64,000 bases of DNA from Xenopus tropicalis (Eukaryota > Chordata > Amphibia > Anura > Pipidae). The notes below the pieces were generated by a model. It ran no database searches, was not told the origin of the DNA, and saw only the letters and a list, made by a program, of their open reading frames with translations. The stretch covers positions 16,114,712 to 16,178,711 of the forward strand of contig NC_030679.2 in assembly GCF_000004195.4 (NCBI RefSeq), given 5' to 3'. Both the position numbers and the translations under genes were made by a program. This document shows, piece after piece, positions 1 through 10,964 of this stretch. The stretch's first letter is position 1. The number at the start of each line of letters is the position of its first letter.

Positions 1-81
1 TTGATCTTATGATTTTGTATACTGCACGCAGGCACCTTTGTCCCTGTGAAAACGTGAGTGCCTGCTTCTCCTCCTTTTGAT

Positions 82-104
82 TTATATATATATATATATA
101 TATA
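82..104. repeat. (TA)n microsatellite
   Basis: A pure alternating TA run. It lies at the outer edge of the PLE-a 3' region; PLE copies in this window often end at TA tracts. Bases 1-81 hold a GCAGGCACC / GTGCCTGC inverted pair that may be another PLE end, but I cannot assign it. Confidence 0.9.
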
Positions 105-186
105 AAAACAATCCAACATGTGGTGGCACACAGTCCATGCAGAAAAATATGGGTGTGTAATAAACTCAATTTACAGAGAGTCCATC

Positions 187-786
187 CGTGTTATAATATA
201 TCTTCCAACTGAGTCGCACTCCGTTTGTATAAAAAATACCTTTTATTAAGAGTCACTTAAAAAGATCCATATGAGATCAATCAATAACAAGATAAATGTG
301 AGTACTTATCCAGCATGCCACATTGGCGCAACGTTTTGGGAAACTTGTACCCCCTTTCTCAAGCGCGTTGTCGTGGCTGTCTCACATATTATAAAGCACA
401 TTTGTCCCTCCATACATAAGAAGATGGAAGTGACGTAACGGGTCACCATGGAGATGGAACACACAAGGTGTCCCGTGTACATGGAAGCCGATACACCATC
501 TATGTCAGTATTTCTCAAAATTTGTATTAACCCAAAGGCTACAGTGGCACCACCACGTAAATGAGGCAGACTTGGTAAACGTGATATAGCATAAACGAAG
601 ATATTCATGCAGGTTATTATACATAAAAGAAAAGGCACTATATACAAATATACATTATAGAAACAGGTATAAATCAAAATCCCTATTTAGTCCCTTAGGG
701 GCCAATGTATCTAACCGATGTATCCATTCAACCTCAGTTTTTTTTCAAAATTGAGATACGATCACAACCCCACTTAAGGGGGGTGT
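187..786 (-). mobile_element. PLE-a 3' terminal region (Penelope-like element)
   Basis: On the minus strand this stretch matches, as an inverted copy, the sequence at 6590-6862: the same TACAAACGGAGTGC, AAGTGACTCTTAATAAAAG and GCATGCTGGATAAGTACTC blocks occur in both. It lies downstream of the GIY-YIG and RT remnants at 1371-2880, so it is read as the pLTR-like 3' end of that PLE. A hairpin-plus-GAAA type motif sits at 331-366. The translated ORF across it has no recognisable protein and is treated as noise. The boundary with the CR1 piece near 787 is approximate. Confidence 0.6.
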
Positions 787-789
787 AAA

Positions 790-1370
790 ACCCGATGGCT
801 CCAGTCCTTAAGAAGGATATTAATGAGCTGGAGAGAGTGCAGAGACGTGCAACTAAACTGGTAAAGGGGATGGAAGATTTAAGCTATGAGGTTAGACTGT
901 CGAGGTTGGGGTTGTTTTCTCTGGAAAAGAGGCGCTTGCGAGGGGACATGATTACTCTGTACAAGTACATTAGAGGGGATTATAGGCAGTTGGGGGATGT
1001 TCTTTTTTCCCATAAAAACAATCAGCGCACCAGAGGTCACCCCTATAGATTAGAGGAACAGAGCTTCCATTTGAAGCAGCGTAGGTGGTTTTTCACGGTG
1101 AGGGCAGTGAGGCTGTGGAATGCCCTTCCTAGTGATGTGGTAATGGCAGACTCTGTTAATGCCTTTAAGAGGGGCCTGGATGAGTTTTTGAACAAGCAGA
1201 ATATCCAAGGCTATTGTGATACTAATATCTACAGTTACTGGTTGTATATATATAGTTTATGTATGTGAGTGTATAGATTGGTTAGTATAGGTTGTGTGCT
1301 GGGTTTACTCGGATGGGTTGAACTTGATGGACAATGGTCTTTTTTCAACCCTACGTAACTATGTAACTAT
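790..1370 (+). pseudogene. CR1-type LINE, 5'-truncated 3' end (RT C-terminus)
   Basis: The reading frame 795-1268 encodes the conserved C-terminal tail of CR1-clade ORF2, with [30 protein letters not shown] and [17 protein letters not shown] blocks in order. Only the tail after the RT palm is present, as expected for a 5'-truncated LINE copy. The 3' end is the short repeat CTATGTAA typical of this family. Close copies lie at 5251-5878 (minus), 19434-20204 (plus) and 52825-53280 (minus). It interrupts PLE-a between its GIY-YIG remnant and its 3' end, so it inserted later than PLE-a. Confidence 0.85.
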
Positions 1371-1954
1371 GTATGTCCCATTTCCAGACAATGCCTAGAA
1401 ACAGGAAGGGGTGTATTGCCTGTGTTCACAGTACATCTACAGTATGTTGGGAAAACCTATCCCGTACTTTTTGGGTGGTTTCACCAACATAGATCAAATT
1501 GCACAGACATATTAACATACAAACCACAAAATTAGTGTCACAGGTATTGTGGCCTCGAATTTTGTAAAGTCTCCCTCTAAGAGGGTTCATAAAATCAGAA
1601 CCTACTGGAACAAAGCAACATTGAGAACAACCTTTACATTTGTACTTCCTTCCCTTGGTGGTCCAAGGAAGGTAAACTTTTTTGATATAGGAAGTACCTC
1701 GGCGCTTACCAATCTGCTCCCTATGATACCTCCTCTACGAAATGTCATCATGGGAGGTGGTTGCAAAACTGAAATAAAAGGGTATGATTCTCTCAATAAA
1801 TGCCAGTGCTTGTTCAAAACACTTTGTAGCTGATTACTATGTGCGTGATATTGTGAGACAAAGGTGACACGTTGTCCCACTGTACTTTTGATAGATTTAT
1901 CAAAGTCTCTATGTCTTGAGACTTAAATAGACCTTCCTGATGCATATGTTTTGG
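1371..1954 (-). pseudogene. PLE-a endonuclease (GIY-YIG) remnant
   Basis: Read on the minus strand in two frames this is the C-terminal part of a Penelope-type polyprotein. 1602-1880 gives the linker (PPPMMTFRRGGIIGSRL, then FLGPPREGSTNVKV). A second frame at about 1430-1600 gives CDTNFVVCMLICLC followed by LIYVGETTQKVRDR, which fits the GIY-YIG endonuclease core (Y-V-G). At least one frameshift separates them, so the copy is dead. PLEs use this nuclease for target-primed insertion. It follows the RT remnant at 1955-2880 and is split from its 3' end by the CR1 piece at 790-1370. Confidence 0.75.
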
Positions 1955-2880
1955 TTAACCCCTATCACTTAGTTTCTTTTCCATTTTACTTAAATCTTCT
2001 TTTGCAGTATCATTATCACTAGCTATTCTACACACCCGGGAAAACTGACTAATTGAAATTGATTTTTTAACAGATGAGGAATGAAAGCTGTCAAATTTAA
2101 GTAGTTGGTTACGGTCAGTGGGTTTCGGATATATACGTGTATGAAAACAGTTATCAAACCTAGTGACTTCAACATCTAGAAAAATTATTTTGCGAGTATC
2201 TACTGTCATAGTGAATTTAATGTCTTGGTGGACTGTATTTATCTCATCACGGAAGATGGACAGGGACTCCAAGTCACCCCGCCATAGGAGAAACACGTCA
2301 TCGATGTACCTCCACCATTCACAACAATGCCCGGCAAAAAGTACATTAAGTAACACATGTTCCTCCTCGAACCAGCATAGGCCGGGGCCACCTTGGAGCC
2401 CATGGCCTTCCCCCGTATCTGCAGATAAAACTTCCCGAAATTTGAAGAAATTTTTGTACAGTATGAAGCCAAGGACCTCCACAAAAAAATGAATCTCCAC
2501 AGTGTTATATTGTCCACATTTAAACAAAAATTTTCTCACAGCTGCTATACCTTCTAAATGAGGTATAGATGTATTCACAACTAGTGACATCGAACGATAC
2601 CAGCCATACCTCACCAGCCAATTGTCCCACATCAGAACGTTTTTGTAAAAAATCAGCTGTATCCCAGATATATGTCAGAGTTTTCTGTACCAAAGGACTT
2701 AAGATCTTGTCCAGTACCTCAGCAGCTTGGCTAGTCAGGGATCCCACACCAGCTACTATGGGTCTACCGGGGGTTAATATTGTGTAATTTGAGTTCAACC
2801 TGCTTCTGACAGGCTGCTGCAGAAGGTGTAGCCAAAAAATCCTGCGAGCCCTCAAAAATACCAGAAATTCTTACCAAGTC
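1955..2880 (-). pseudogene. PLE-a reverse transcriptase remnant
   Basis: Minus-strand frames carry RT landmarks in order: GRPIVAGVGSLTSQAAEVLD (2520-2855), TSIPHLEGIAAVRK, then a frame change to QIRGKAMGSKVAPAYA, and finally WWRYIDDVFLLW with the YIDD catalytic box (motif C) at about 2290-2320. The tail IIFLDVEVTRF and the KPTDRNQLL block match Penelope RTs. Frame changes break it. The 5' side is lost near 2880, where unassigned DNA and then an L2 fragment begin. Confidence 0.8.
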
Positions 2881-3014
2881 CATCTTACTGTATGAGACTA
2901 TGCCCTATAAGCCTTAATTTGACTCCATTGTAGAGACCGGTGCTGCCACGACTCAAATAGACCCTTACTGAATATCTACGTTTACATTGCATACCGTGGG
3001 GATTACGTGTAAAC

Positions 3015-4060
3015 CTGCAGCCGACTTTATGTATGTATGTATGTATAAGTGCCATGTGGTATGAGACACAGTAGGAAGTAGGTCCCTGCCCCGTAGAGCT
3101 TACAATCTAAGTGGTTGGGTAACATACAGGCACAAATTGGAAGGTAAGAGTGCACCAGGTATGGGCATTTGCCCTTAAGCGCAGGACTGGGCAAAATAAT
3201 GTTTTAGTGCTCCAGAAGGTAACAGCTAAGCTTTTTATTAAAGAGAGTGGGTGAGTGTTCCCTACGGAGGGATTCAGGGATAGAGTTCCAGAGGTAAGGA
3301 GCAGCGAGATTGAAAGCTTTAAGACGAGAGAGCGCAGTGGGTGTGGATGGTGTAAACACACGGAGGCTCTGAGAGGAGCGGAGGAGACGACCAGGAACGT
3401 GCAGGGAGACCAGTGAAGAAATGTAGTGAGGAGCAGAGGAGTGAAGGGCTTTGAATGTTAGCAGAAGGATTTTGTAAGCTATCCTTTGCTTTACAGGCAA
3501 CCATGCAAGAGAGCTTAAGTGAGGCTGAGCAGGTTCCCTCTTTGGAGAGAACAGGAGGATTCTGGCAGCAGAGTTTAAAACTGATTGCAGGGAAGAGAGG
3601 TGGGAGTCTGGGAGGCCGGTTAGTAGGAGATTGCAGTAATCTAAGCGGGAAAGGATAAGGGCATGGATTAGTTTTTAGCTGTTACTTGTGTTACTTGGCA
3701 ATATTGCGGAGGAAAAAACGGCAGGTTTTGGCAGTGTTATTAATAGAAGGAGAGTGACTGGTCACAGATAACCCCAAGGCAGTGTGCAGAATTTACAGGG
3801 TTGATGGTCATGCCATCAATAGTAACAGTGAAAGGAGGAGGAGGGCCAGGTTTGGGTGGGAAGACCATGAGCTCTGTTTTAGCTAGGTTAAGTTTGAGCT
3901 GGCGTCGGTTCATCCAGGAGGAGATAGCCAGGAGGCAGTTACCAATCTGGGTTTGAACATCAGCAGTTAGTGCAGGGGTGTCTAAATATATCTGGATGTC
4001 ATCTGCATATAAGTGATATTTAAGACCAAAAGAAGAAATAAGGTCTTTATACATAATGAG
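3015..4060 (-). pseudogene. L2-like LINE fragment (RT palm and C-terminus)
   Basis: On the minus strand 3740-4054 encodes an RT palm piece with LKYHLYADDIQIY (YADD box), then SWMNRRQLKLNLAKTELMVF. 3204-3500 encodes the C-terminal PVKQRIAYKILLLTFKALHS and AAPYLWNSIPESLR blocks usual for L2/jockey-group LINEs. A shift separates the two. The 3' end is a GTAT repeat at about 3028-3047 next to the block CCCGTAGAGCTTACAATCTA, which recurs at the right end of the window in the other orientation. Confidence 0.75.
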
Positions 4061-4645
4061 GATTTTAAGGCCAAATTTACAGGCATCATTAATATATGTT
4101 CACGAGATATCATGGCTCTAAATATTGAGTTTATTGAGCAGGAACTGAAAAATATTGAAACTCAATTAAACACATTGCAGGAGACCATGGCGTCTGTCAT
4201 GTTGCCCGATGACTTGTTCAATTTCAACAAAAGTTGGTTGAAAACATTGAACAATTTAAAGTTTCCTCCCGTAAAAAACAAAAGTTTGACCGGGACACAC
4301 TAGATTATGAACGTGGAGCTGTGTATAATTGGACACAATTTACTCACGGCGGGAATGGGTAAGACAGAGCCCCTATCGATCACGTGACACCTCAGGACAT
4401 AGTCTTGGTGATAAGATGGAGAGAAGACCTGATGCACCTCCTTTTTTAGTATCAGGAGAAGGCGGACCAGACAAGGAGGTGGCAAACACTCCAGGAGAGA
4501 AAATAAAATCATGAAGAGATCGGAGGCAACAACCCCAATGGAGAGCCCGCAACAGATAGTTTTCAATTTATCCTCTGTACAATTATCACCCTTACAATTG
4601 CAGGTTTTGGAACGTGGTCTGAATATTTGTCCTACGTATCGTTTT
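4061..4645 (+). pseudogene. PLE-a N-terminal ORF remnant
   Basis: The plus-strand frame at 4511 contains VFNLSSVQLSPLQLQVLERG followed by LNICPTYR. It aligns by eye with the N-terminal part of the PLE-b copy at 28029-28439 ([20 protein letters not shown], then LTFCPT). The preceding frames 4013-4303 and 4329-4514 are probably the same region in other frames. It is in the opposite orientation to the RT remnant at 1955-2880, so this is a separate or rearranged piece. I see no function left. Confidence 0.5.
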
Positions 4646-4782
4646 TTTCTGACCTTGAGGCTTAAAGTACATTTTTTCCAATATGGGTTAAAACAAGCCC
4701 ATATTTTCATGATAATATTGGGTACTGGCAAGTACCAATATTATATGACAAGAAACTGGCATGAGAAGTGCAGCTCTCTACA

Positions 4783-4796
4783 GGGGGGGGGGGGGG
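4783..4796. repeat. Poly-G run (14 nt)
   Basis: Fourteen consecutive G residues immediately before the probable solo LTR. Length polymorphism is likely. Confidence 0.9.
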
Positions 4797-4799
4797 TCA

Positions 4800-5257
4800 T
4801 GTAACAAGTTTCTGGACACTCCCTCCTCATGCATACGGTAATGAGAAGGGGTCCCAGCGGGGGATAAAAAGCACACAGGCCCAGGTATTCTTCGGCTTTT
4901 TTGAGGTTCCAAGTTCTGTTGGAGTGTGAGCTGAGATTTTCAAACTCTTACCTAAGGAGGACACAAAAGATAACTCTGTAACGTACATAGGGTTTCTGTG
5001 TGTTCTATTCCCTTTTATTTTATTTACTGTTTGTATATATATGTCTCTTTTTGTAAAACCTTTTTAAATGCACCGTTTACCTTTGTAATATTAAATATAA
5101 CATTCAATAAGTTCTGTCCTGTGGCTCTATAAAGATCCCCATGTACCTTGTTTACATGTGAATATATTAACTGCTTGGCTGTGTGTGTGTTGAGTAGGGG
5201 GGCAGATTCTTTGTAAAGGCTAATTAATCCTTTGACTGCTAGCAGGAGAGTGTTACA
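4800..5257 (+). mobile_element. Probable solo LTR
   Basis: The segment begins TGTAACAAG and ends GTGTTACA, the TG...CA terminal pattern of LTRs. It has a TATA-like GGGATAAAAAGCACACAGG at 4861-4879, followed by a plausible R/U5-like stretch with AATAAG and AATATTAAATATAA AT-rich signals. No internal coding sequence flanks it. No clear target duplication was found, partly because a CR1 tail (TTACATAG repeats) abuts its right edge. The LTR family is not recognised, and part could continue in 5879-6069. Confidence 0.45.
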
Positions 5258-5878
5258 TAGTTACATAGTTACATAGGGTTGAAAAAAGACCAGAGTCCAT
5301 CAAGTTCAACCCATCCAAGTAAACCCAGCACACACAAACCACACCTACCAATCTATACACTCACATACATAAACTATATATACAACCACTAATACTAACT
5401 GTAGATATTAGTATCACAATAGCCTTGGATATTCTGATTGTTCAAAAACTCATCCAATCCCCTCTTAAAGGCATTAACAGAATCTGCCATTACCACATCA
5501 CTAGGAAGGGCATTCCACAACCTCACTGCCCTCACCGTGAAAAACCACCTACGCTGCTTCAAATGGAAGCTCCGTTCCTCTAATCTAAAGGGGTGACCTA
5601 TAAAGAGGCAAAATTATGTTTTCATCCCTTGAGTCAATGCCCTTTTTTTATACAAGACTCCATTCTGTGGCTACTAATTTGCTTTAGTAGCCACAGAATG
5701 ACACTGCCTGGAATTAGACAACTTGTTATCTACAAAAACCCCTAGATCCTTCTCCATTAAGGAAACCCCCAACACACTACCATTCAGTAGATAGTTCGCG
5801 TTTATATTATTTCTACCAAAATGCATAATTTTGCACTTATCAACATTGAACCTCATTTTCCAGTTTGCTGCCCAGTGT
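5251..5878 (-). pseudogene. CR1-type LINE 3' end
   Basis: Same family as 790-1370 but reversed. It starts at the terminal TTACATAG repeats and runs through the antisense of WNALPSDV and the palm tail (MRFNVDKCKIMHFGRNNIN at 5674-5856). An internal stretch between about 5600 and 5680 is deleted or rearranged relative to the other copies. It ends near 5878. Confidence 0.8.
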
Positions 5879-6069
5879 GTTTGTAAATTAACCCTAGCTA
5901 CAGTAAGAAAGCTTGTGTGACATATTTGTGTACTAGGTTTCTATCGCCTGCTAATGATAGATAGTGGTAGCGAATAGTTATTTGGGGCGATGGTGTGTTT
6001 GGGGGTGCTTGATGTTAGTCTAACCTTTGTGAAAGGTGACTGAGTGTAACCCCTTTTTGCCCCATCCCT
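5879..6069. other. Unassigned interval
   Basis: No ORF or recognised repeat. Its position leaves open that it is the far half of the LTR-like unit at 4800-5257, split by the CR1 insertion. Confidence 0.4.
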
Positions 6070-6425
6070 GTGTCATACACGTCTGAGAGTGGCGTGTCTG
6101 ACACTAGCCTATATACATCTATACCTCATTTAGAAGGTATAGCGGCTGTGAGAAAACTTTTGTTTGAATGTGGACAATATAACACTGTGGAGATTAATTT
6201 TTTGTGGAGGTCCTTGGCTTCATTCTGTACAAGAATTTCTTCAAATTTCGAAAAGTTTTATCTGCAGATACGGGGGACGGCTATGGGCTCCCAGGTCGCC
6301 CCAGCCAATGCCAATTTATTTATGAGCTGGTTCGAGGAGGAACATGTGTATCTTAATGTACTTTTTGCCAGGCATTGTTGTGCATGGTGGAGGTACATCG
6401 ATGTCATGTTTCTCAGGCTGAAATT
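6070..6425 (+). pseudogene. PLE-a RT fragment (second copy)
   Basis: The plus-strand frame 6070-6513 contains TSIPHLEGIAAVRKLLFECG, QIRGTAMGSQVAPANANLF and CAWWRYIDVMFL. These match the RT remnant at 1955-2880, with the second aspartate of the YIDD box lost (YIDV). The match stops near 6420. The following 6426-6590 is AT-rich with no recognised content, after which the PLE-a 3' end begins. An internal deletion or a foreign insertion removed the endonuclease region. Confidence 0.75.
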
Positions 6426-6589
6426 AAATTCCCGAAAAAAGCATAACCGAAGCGTTAATGAATTCCGTAATGTTCGTATGTTTTGCGAAAAATACAAATT
6501 TATCGTGAAATAGTTCCAAAAAAGTTGCGCAAAGTATGAAAAAGTCACAGAAAATATGATCGGAGCGTTCATGGATTAGTAAATGTACC

Positions 6590-6862
6590 CCTTTGTTTGG
6601 TTGGTGACCCGTTACATCACTTCCATCTTCTTCTTGTGTACAGAGCGACAAACAAATGCGCTTTATAGTATGTGAGACGGCCACGTCAACGCACTTGAGA
6701 AAGGGGGTACAAGTTTGCCGAAACGTCGTGCAGATGTGGCATGCTGGATAAGTACTCACATTTATCTTGTTATTGATTGATCTTATATGGATCTTTTTAA
6801 GTGACTCTTAATAAAAGCTATTTTTTATACAAACGGAGTGCAACTTGGTTGGAAGAAATATA
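6590..6862 (+). mobile_element. PLE-a 3' terminal region (second copy)
   Basis: Inverted counterpart of 187-450, ending in TACAAACGGAGTGCAACTTGG. It includes the hammerhead-like segment CTTGAGA (6694-6700) followed by GAAA (6720-6723) and CGTCGTGC. The sequence between deletes the whole endonuclease domain. Confidence 0.65.
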
Positions 6863-6865
6863 TAC

Positions 6866-7312
6866 ACAGTAAGTTAGGTTGAAAAAAGACATACTGTACG
6901 TCCATCACGTTCAACCTGCCTAACTTCTAGTTGATCCAGAAGAAGGCAAAAAACCCCATCTGAAGCCTCTCTAATTTGCCGCAGAGGGAAAAAAATTCCT
7001 TCCTGACTCCAAGATGGCAATCGGACCAGTCCCTGAATCAACCCTGTATTCCCTCACTTGCTAAGAATCCATCCAGCCCCTTCTTAAAGCTATATAATGT
7101 ATCAGCCAGCACGACTTATTCGGGGAGGGAATTCCAAAACTTCACAGCTCTCACAGTAAAAAAACCTTTCCGAATATTTAAATGGAACCCCCCTTCTTCT
7201 AAACGGAGTGAGTGCCCTCGTGTCCGTTGGAAGGACCCACTGGTAAATAAAACATTAGAGAAGTTATTATATGATCCCCTTATATATTTATACATAGTTA
7301 TCATGTCACCTC
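6866..7312 (-). pseudogene. CR1 LINE (host copy), 3' terminal part
   Basis: Antisense of 7116-7304 encodes MYKYIRGSYNNFSNVLF, GHSLRLEEGGFHLNIRKGFF and AVKFWNSLPE, the C-terminal block of a CR1 subfamily distinct from that at 790. The same subfamily occurs in the plus orientation at 49944-50568. The 3' UTR includes the antisense of GGATCAACTAGAAGTTAGGC. It is the 3' end of a single LINE that continues at 10965-12138 and 15924-16830, interrupted by two TTAA elements. Confidence 0.8.
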
Positions 7313-7789
7313 TTAACCCTTTAAGTGCCAGCAGAATTTGACATTTCGGTTCCCCTCAGTGCCAGGCATTTTGTAAACATTCTGTGCTCTCTCAATTTAG
7401 GGGCTTTTACTGGGGGCAGGGTTAAGTTTAGGTAGGCAAACTATATATTGTTTTTTTCAGGAGAACCTGAGCTTTCCAAATCTGCCTGAGTTTTTGTGTA
7501 TTTCCACTTCTGGAACAAGATTTAGAGCTTGAAATACAAAAAAAAAAAAGAAAAAATGCTATTTTTCATGATATAGGGATTTTTACCAGAAACATATTTT
7601 ATTTTATGGACGAAAATTCAACTGATTTGGAAAACCTCATGTCTCCCGAACGTGCCAATACCTGATATGTATAGTTTTATTGAAATTTCTGACTTCTATA
7701 GATCAAAAACTCCCAGCAGTAAATTACTAAATTTTCAAAGCATTACAGCAGAATACGGCATACTTTACATTCCAAAGCCAAAAATCCTG

Positions 7790-10020
7790 GAACATTAGGT
7801 TTACCCCAGGAAACCATACATTTTTGAAAAGTACACATTCTGACGAATCCAAAATGGGTAACTATGTCTTCCAACTCCTAAGTACCAAACGGCAATGCTT
7901 TACTGAATGTAGCATTTTCTATAAAAAAATTATGAAAATTCTAAAAAATCGCCTCAAATCTTCCACTTTCAAGCATCATATCTCCCACATAATATTAGGT
8001 ACCAAGAAAATACATCCTAAATATGAAAGCCAAGTGTCCACTGAACGGTTTGATGCCCATTGTGCATAGGATCACCGATGTATCTGGAATTTAGAAACCC
8101 CAAAAGGAAGTTAGTACATACAAATTGCCCCAGAGATCTCTTTAGCTACTGAAAATTCAACACATTTACTGCATTTTCGGTGGGATAAAAACACAAAAAA
8201 ATACATTGACCGCCCAAAACCATATATTTTTGGAAAGTACACATTCAGACGAATTCAAAATTGGTACCCATGTCTTTCTACTCCAAACTACAGAGTCGCA
8301 GTGCTTTCCCAAATTTGCCAGTTTTGGTGAAATACCTGAAAATCACATCAAATCTTCCACTTTCAAGCACCTTATCTCCCACATAACATTAGGTACCAAA
8401 AGAACACACCCTAAATATGAAAGCCAAGGGTCCACTGAACAGTTTGATGCCCATTGTGCAGAGGATCACCAATGTATCTGGCATTTAGAGACCCCATAAG
8501 GAAGTTAGTGCATAGAAATTGCCCCAGAGGTCTCTTTAGCTACTGAAAATTCAACACGTTTACTGAATTTTCTATGGGATAAAAACACAAAAAAATACAT
8601 TGACCGCCCAAAACCATGTATTTTTGGAAAGTACACATTCGGACGAATTCAAAATTGGTACCCATGTCTTTTTGCTCCAAACAACAGTCGCAGTGCTTTC
8701 CCAAAATTGCCAGTTTTGGTGAAATACCTGAAAATCACATCAAATCTTCCACTTTCAAGCACCTTATCTCCCACATAACATTAGGTACCAAGAAAACACA
8801 CCCTAAATATGAAAGCCAAGGGTCCGCTGAACAGTTTGATGCCCATTGTGCATAGGATCACCAATGTATTTGGCATTTAGAGACCCCAAAAGGAAGTTAG
8901 TGCATACAAAGTGTATACGCTGCAATATAAGCTACCGGCATGTGCATTATGTGCCATAAGACCCTCTAACAGTAAGGAGACCCTAGAAAACTATACATTT
9001 TCCGAAAGTACACATTCTGACAAAACAAAAATGGGTAAATACATCTTTCTACAGCAAACTACCAAACTACAAAGCTATGCTAAACAGAACATTTTTTTTT
9101 ACATTTCTGAAAATTGTCACAAAGCTTGCATTTTACCACATTATGTACCCCCATATTTTGTAACGTATCAACATAAAACATTCTAAATGTGAACACCAGG
9201 GATTTACTGAACAGTTTGATGCCCTATATGCATAGATTTACCAAACTACAGGGGCACCCAAATAAAAATAGTGCATATGAATTTTCACATAAGACGCCCC
9301 GGCAGTGCAAATTTTGAACCCGGTATGTGTATTATGTGCCATAAGACCCCCTAACAGTATGGACACCCTAGAAAACCATATATTTTCTGAAAGTACACAT
9401 TCTGACAAAACAAAAATAGGTAAATACAACTTTCTACTGCAAACTACCAAACTACAAAGCTATGCTAAACAGAACGGTTTTTATGACATTTCTGAAAATC
9501 GTCACAAAGCTTGCATTTTACCTCATTATGTACCCCCACATTTTGTAACGTATCAACATAAAACTTTCTAAATATGAACGCCAGTGGCCTACTGAACAGT
9601 TTGATGCCCTATATGCATATATTGGCCAAACTGCGTGCCGTACAGGGGCACCCAAATTAAAATAGTGCATATGAATTTTCACATAAGACACTCCGGCTCA
9701 TGCAATTTTTGCACCCGGTATGTGTATTATGTGGCATAAGACCCCCTAACAGTACCGAGACCCTAGAAAACCATACATTTTCCGAAAGTACACATTCTGA
9801 CAAAACAAAAATGGGCAAATACAACTTTCTACTGCAAACTACCAAACTACAAAGCTATGCTAAACAGAACGTTTTTTTATGACATTTCTGAAAATCATCA
9901 CAAAGCTTGCATGTTGCACCATTATGTACCCCACATTTAGTAACGTACCAACATAAAACACTCTAAATATGAACGCCAGGGGTCTACTGAACAGTTTGAT
10001 GCCCAATATGCATAGATTTA
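7790..10020. repeat. ~390-bp tandem array inside element A
   Basis: The marker AAGTACACATTC, with small changes, recurs at about 7828, 8232, 8629, 9006, 9393 and 9785, i.e. every 377-404 bp. Each unit also carries a CCTAAATATGAA-like block and CAGTTTGATGCCC. Short ORFs that repeat in each unit (for example ESTHSDKTKMGKY) follow from the periodicity and are not proteins under obvious selection. Confidence 0.85.
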
Positions 10021-10925
10021 CCTATGTGGGGTACACAGTATGCCAAATTGAAATACAGCAGACAAAATATCCATGTGCAAAGACAAGTAATAAAGAACAA
10101 TGTGAAATGCAATAAAATTTATAAAAATAAAAAAAAAATCACTAAAATCATTTTTTTTTTTGCCTAATAATATCTGCGGTCAGAATAACAGTTTGAGTAT
10201 TTTGGCTTGGGCAAATATGTTTTACAGACAAAGTCAAGCGAACAACAACTATGCATAACTGAAAATGCAATAAAATGGCTAAAAATGCAATAAAATACCT
10301 AAAAATGCACCAAAATCACAGAAAATGTAGTAGCAACACCAAAATAATACACAAAAGGTATTGCGCAGTGCGGTTAGCGAATACGCTATCTGCAATGGCA
10401 ATAAAACATTTTTTTCAGTGTGTAAGTGAGTGTGTACACATGGTAAAATGTGTTTTGTGTGCATGTGTGTGAGTGTGCAAGAGTAAGTGTGAGCGCTGTA
10501 AGTGTTCTGAATGTGTGAAACCCACCAACCCCCCCAAAATGTATGTGTTTGTGTGAAAGTGTGAGTATAAGTGTGTATTAGTGTATTATGTGTGTGTATG
10601 TGTGGTTTTGTGTGTATTTGTCACTTACCTGGCAAAATAATCTATGTAGACACAGCAGAGGCAGCTGCACACAACGATCTGTGTGTAGGCAAGTCAGGAA
10701 GCAGGGGGGCCAGAGGGGGAAGCTGCAGAAGGGAGAGGCACTGCAAGGGAAAACCTCGTGGACTCCAGGTATTTCCCATGGGTCCCCTGGGCGATCGCGC
10801 CCTAGGGGCCACTCGTTCCCCCCCTCTGACTATTGTCTGGAGGCTGGGGAACGAGCGGGGTGCGAAGGAGCAGCCTGAAAAGCGCTTTTTCGCTCCCAAA
10901 CCCCGGAAGTGCACTTAGGTACCCA

Positions 10926-10944
10926 GGACGTAGATTCTACGTCC
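10926..10944. repeat. Subterminal palindrome of element A
   Basis: GGACGTAGATTCTACGTCC is an inverted repeat a few bases inside the right terminus. Equivalent ACGTAG/CTACGT palindromes are at the matching end of elements B and C. Confidence 0.8.
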
Positions 10945-10964
10945 TGTGGCACTAAAAAGGTTAA

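Larger units (their letters stand above)
7313..10964 (+). mobile_element. piggyBac-type non-autonomous element A (TTAA-flanked, tandem-array core)
   Basis: The element is bounded by TTAA at 7313-7316 and 10961-10964. Its terminal inverted repeats are about 16 nt: left TTAACCCTTTAAGTGCCA, right (reversed) TTAACCTTTTTAGTGCCA. It splits a CR1 ORF cleanly, so the ends are well defined. TTAA target duplication and CCYTTT ends fit the piggyBac superfamily. No transposase frame is recognisable in 3.65 kb. The core is an array of about six ~390-bp units. The right 330 bp is GC-rich (CGATCGCGCC), followed by an ACGTAG palindrome. Sister copies lie at 12139-15923, 18518-19433 and 38071-41985. Confidence 0.75.

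Noticed and set aside
7813..9880. CRISPR-like spaced repeats
   Set aside because: Spacing is ~390 bp and the intervening DNA is also repeated; this is a vertebrate genome.
7824..9882. Series of similar 60-97 aa ORFs (ESTHSDK, GTKKIHPKYES)
   Set aside because: They recur with the ~390-bp tandem unit and drift with frame changes; a repeat artefact rather than a gene family.
10571..10918. 115-aa and 96-aa ORFs in a GC-rich segment
   Set aside because: Inside piggyBac-type element A, shared with element B in a different frame; no codon conservation.
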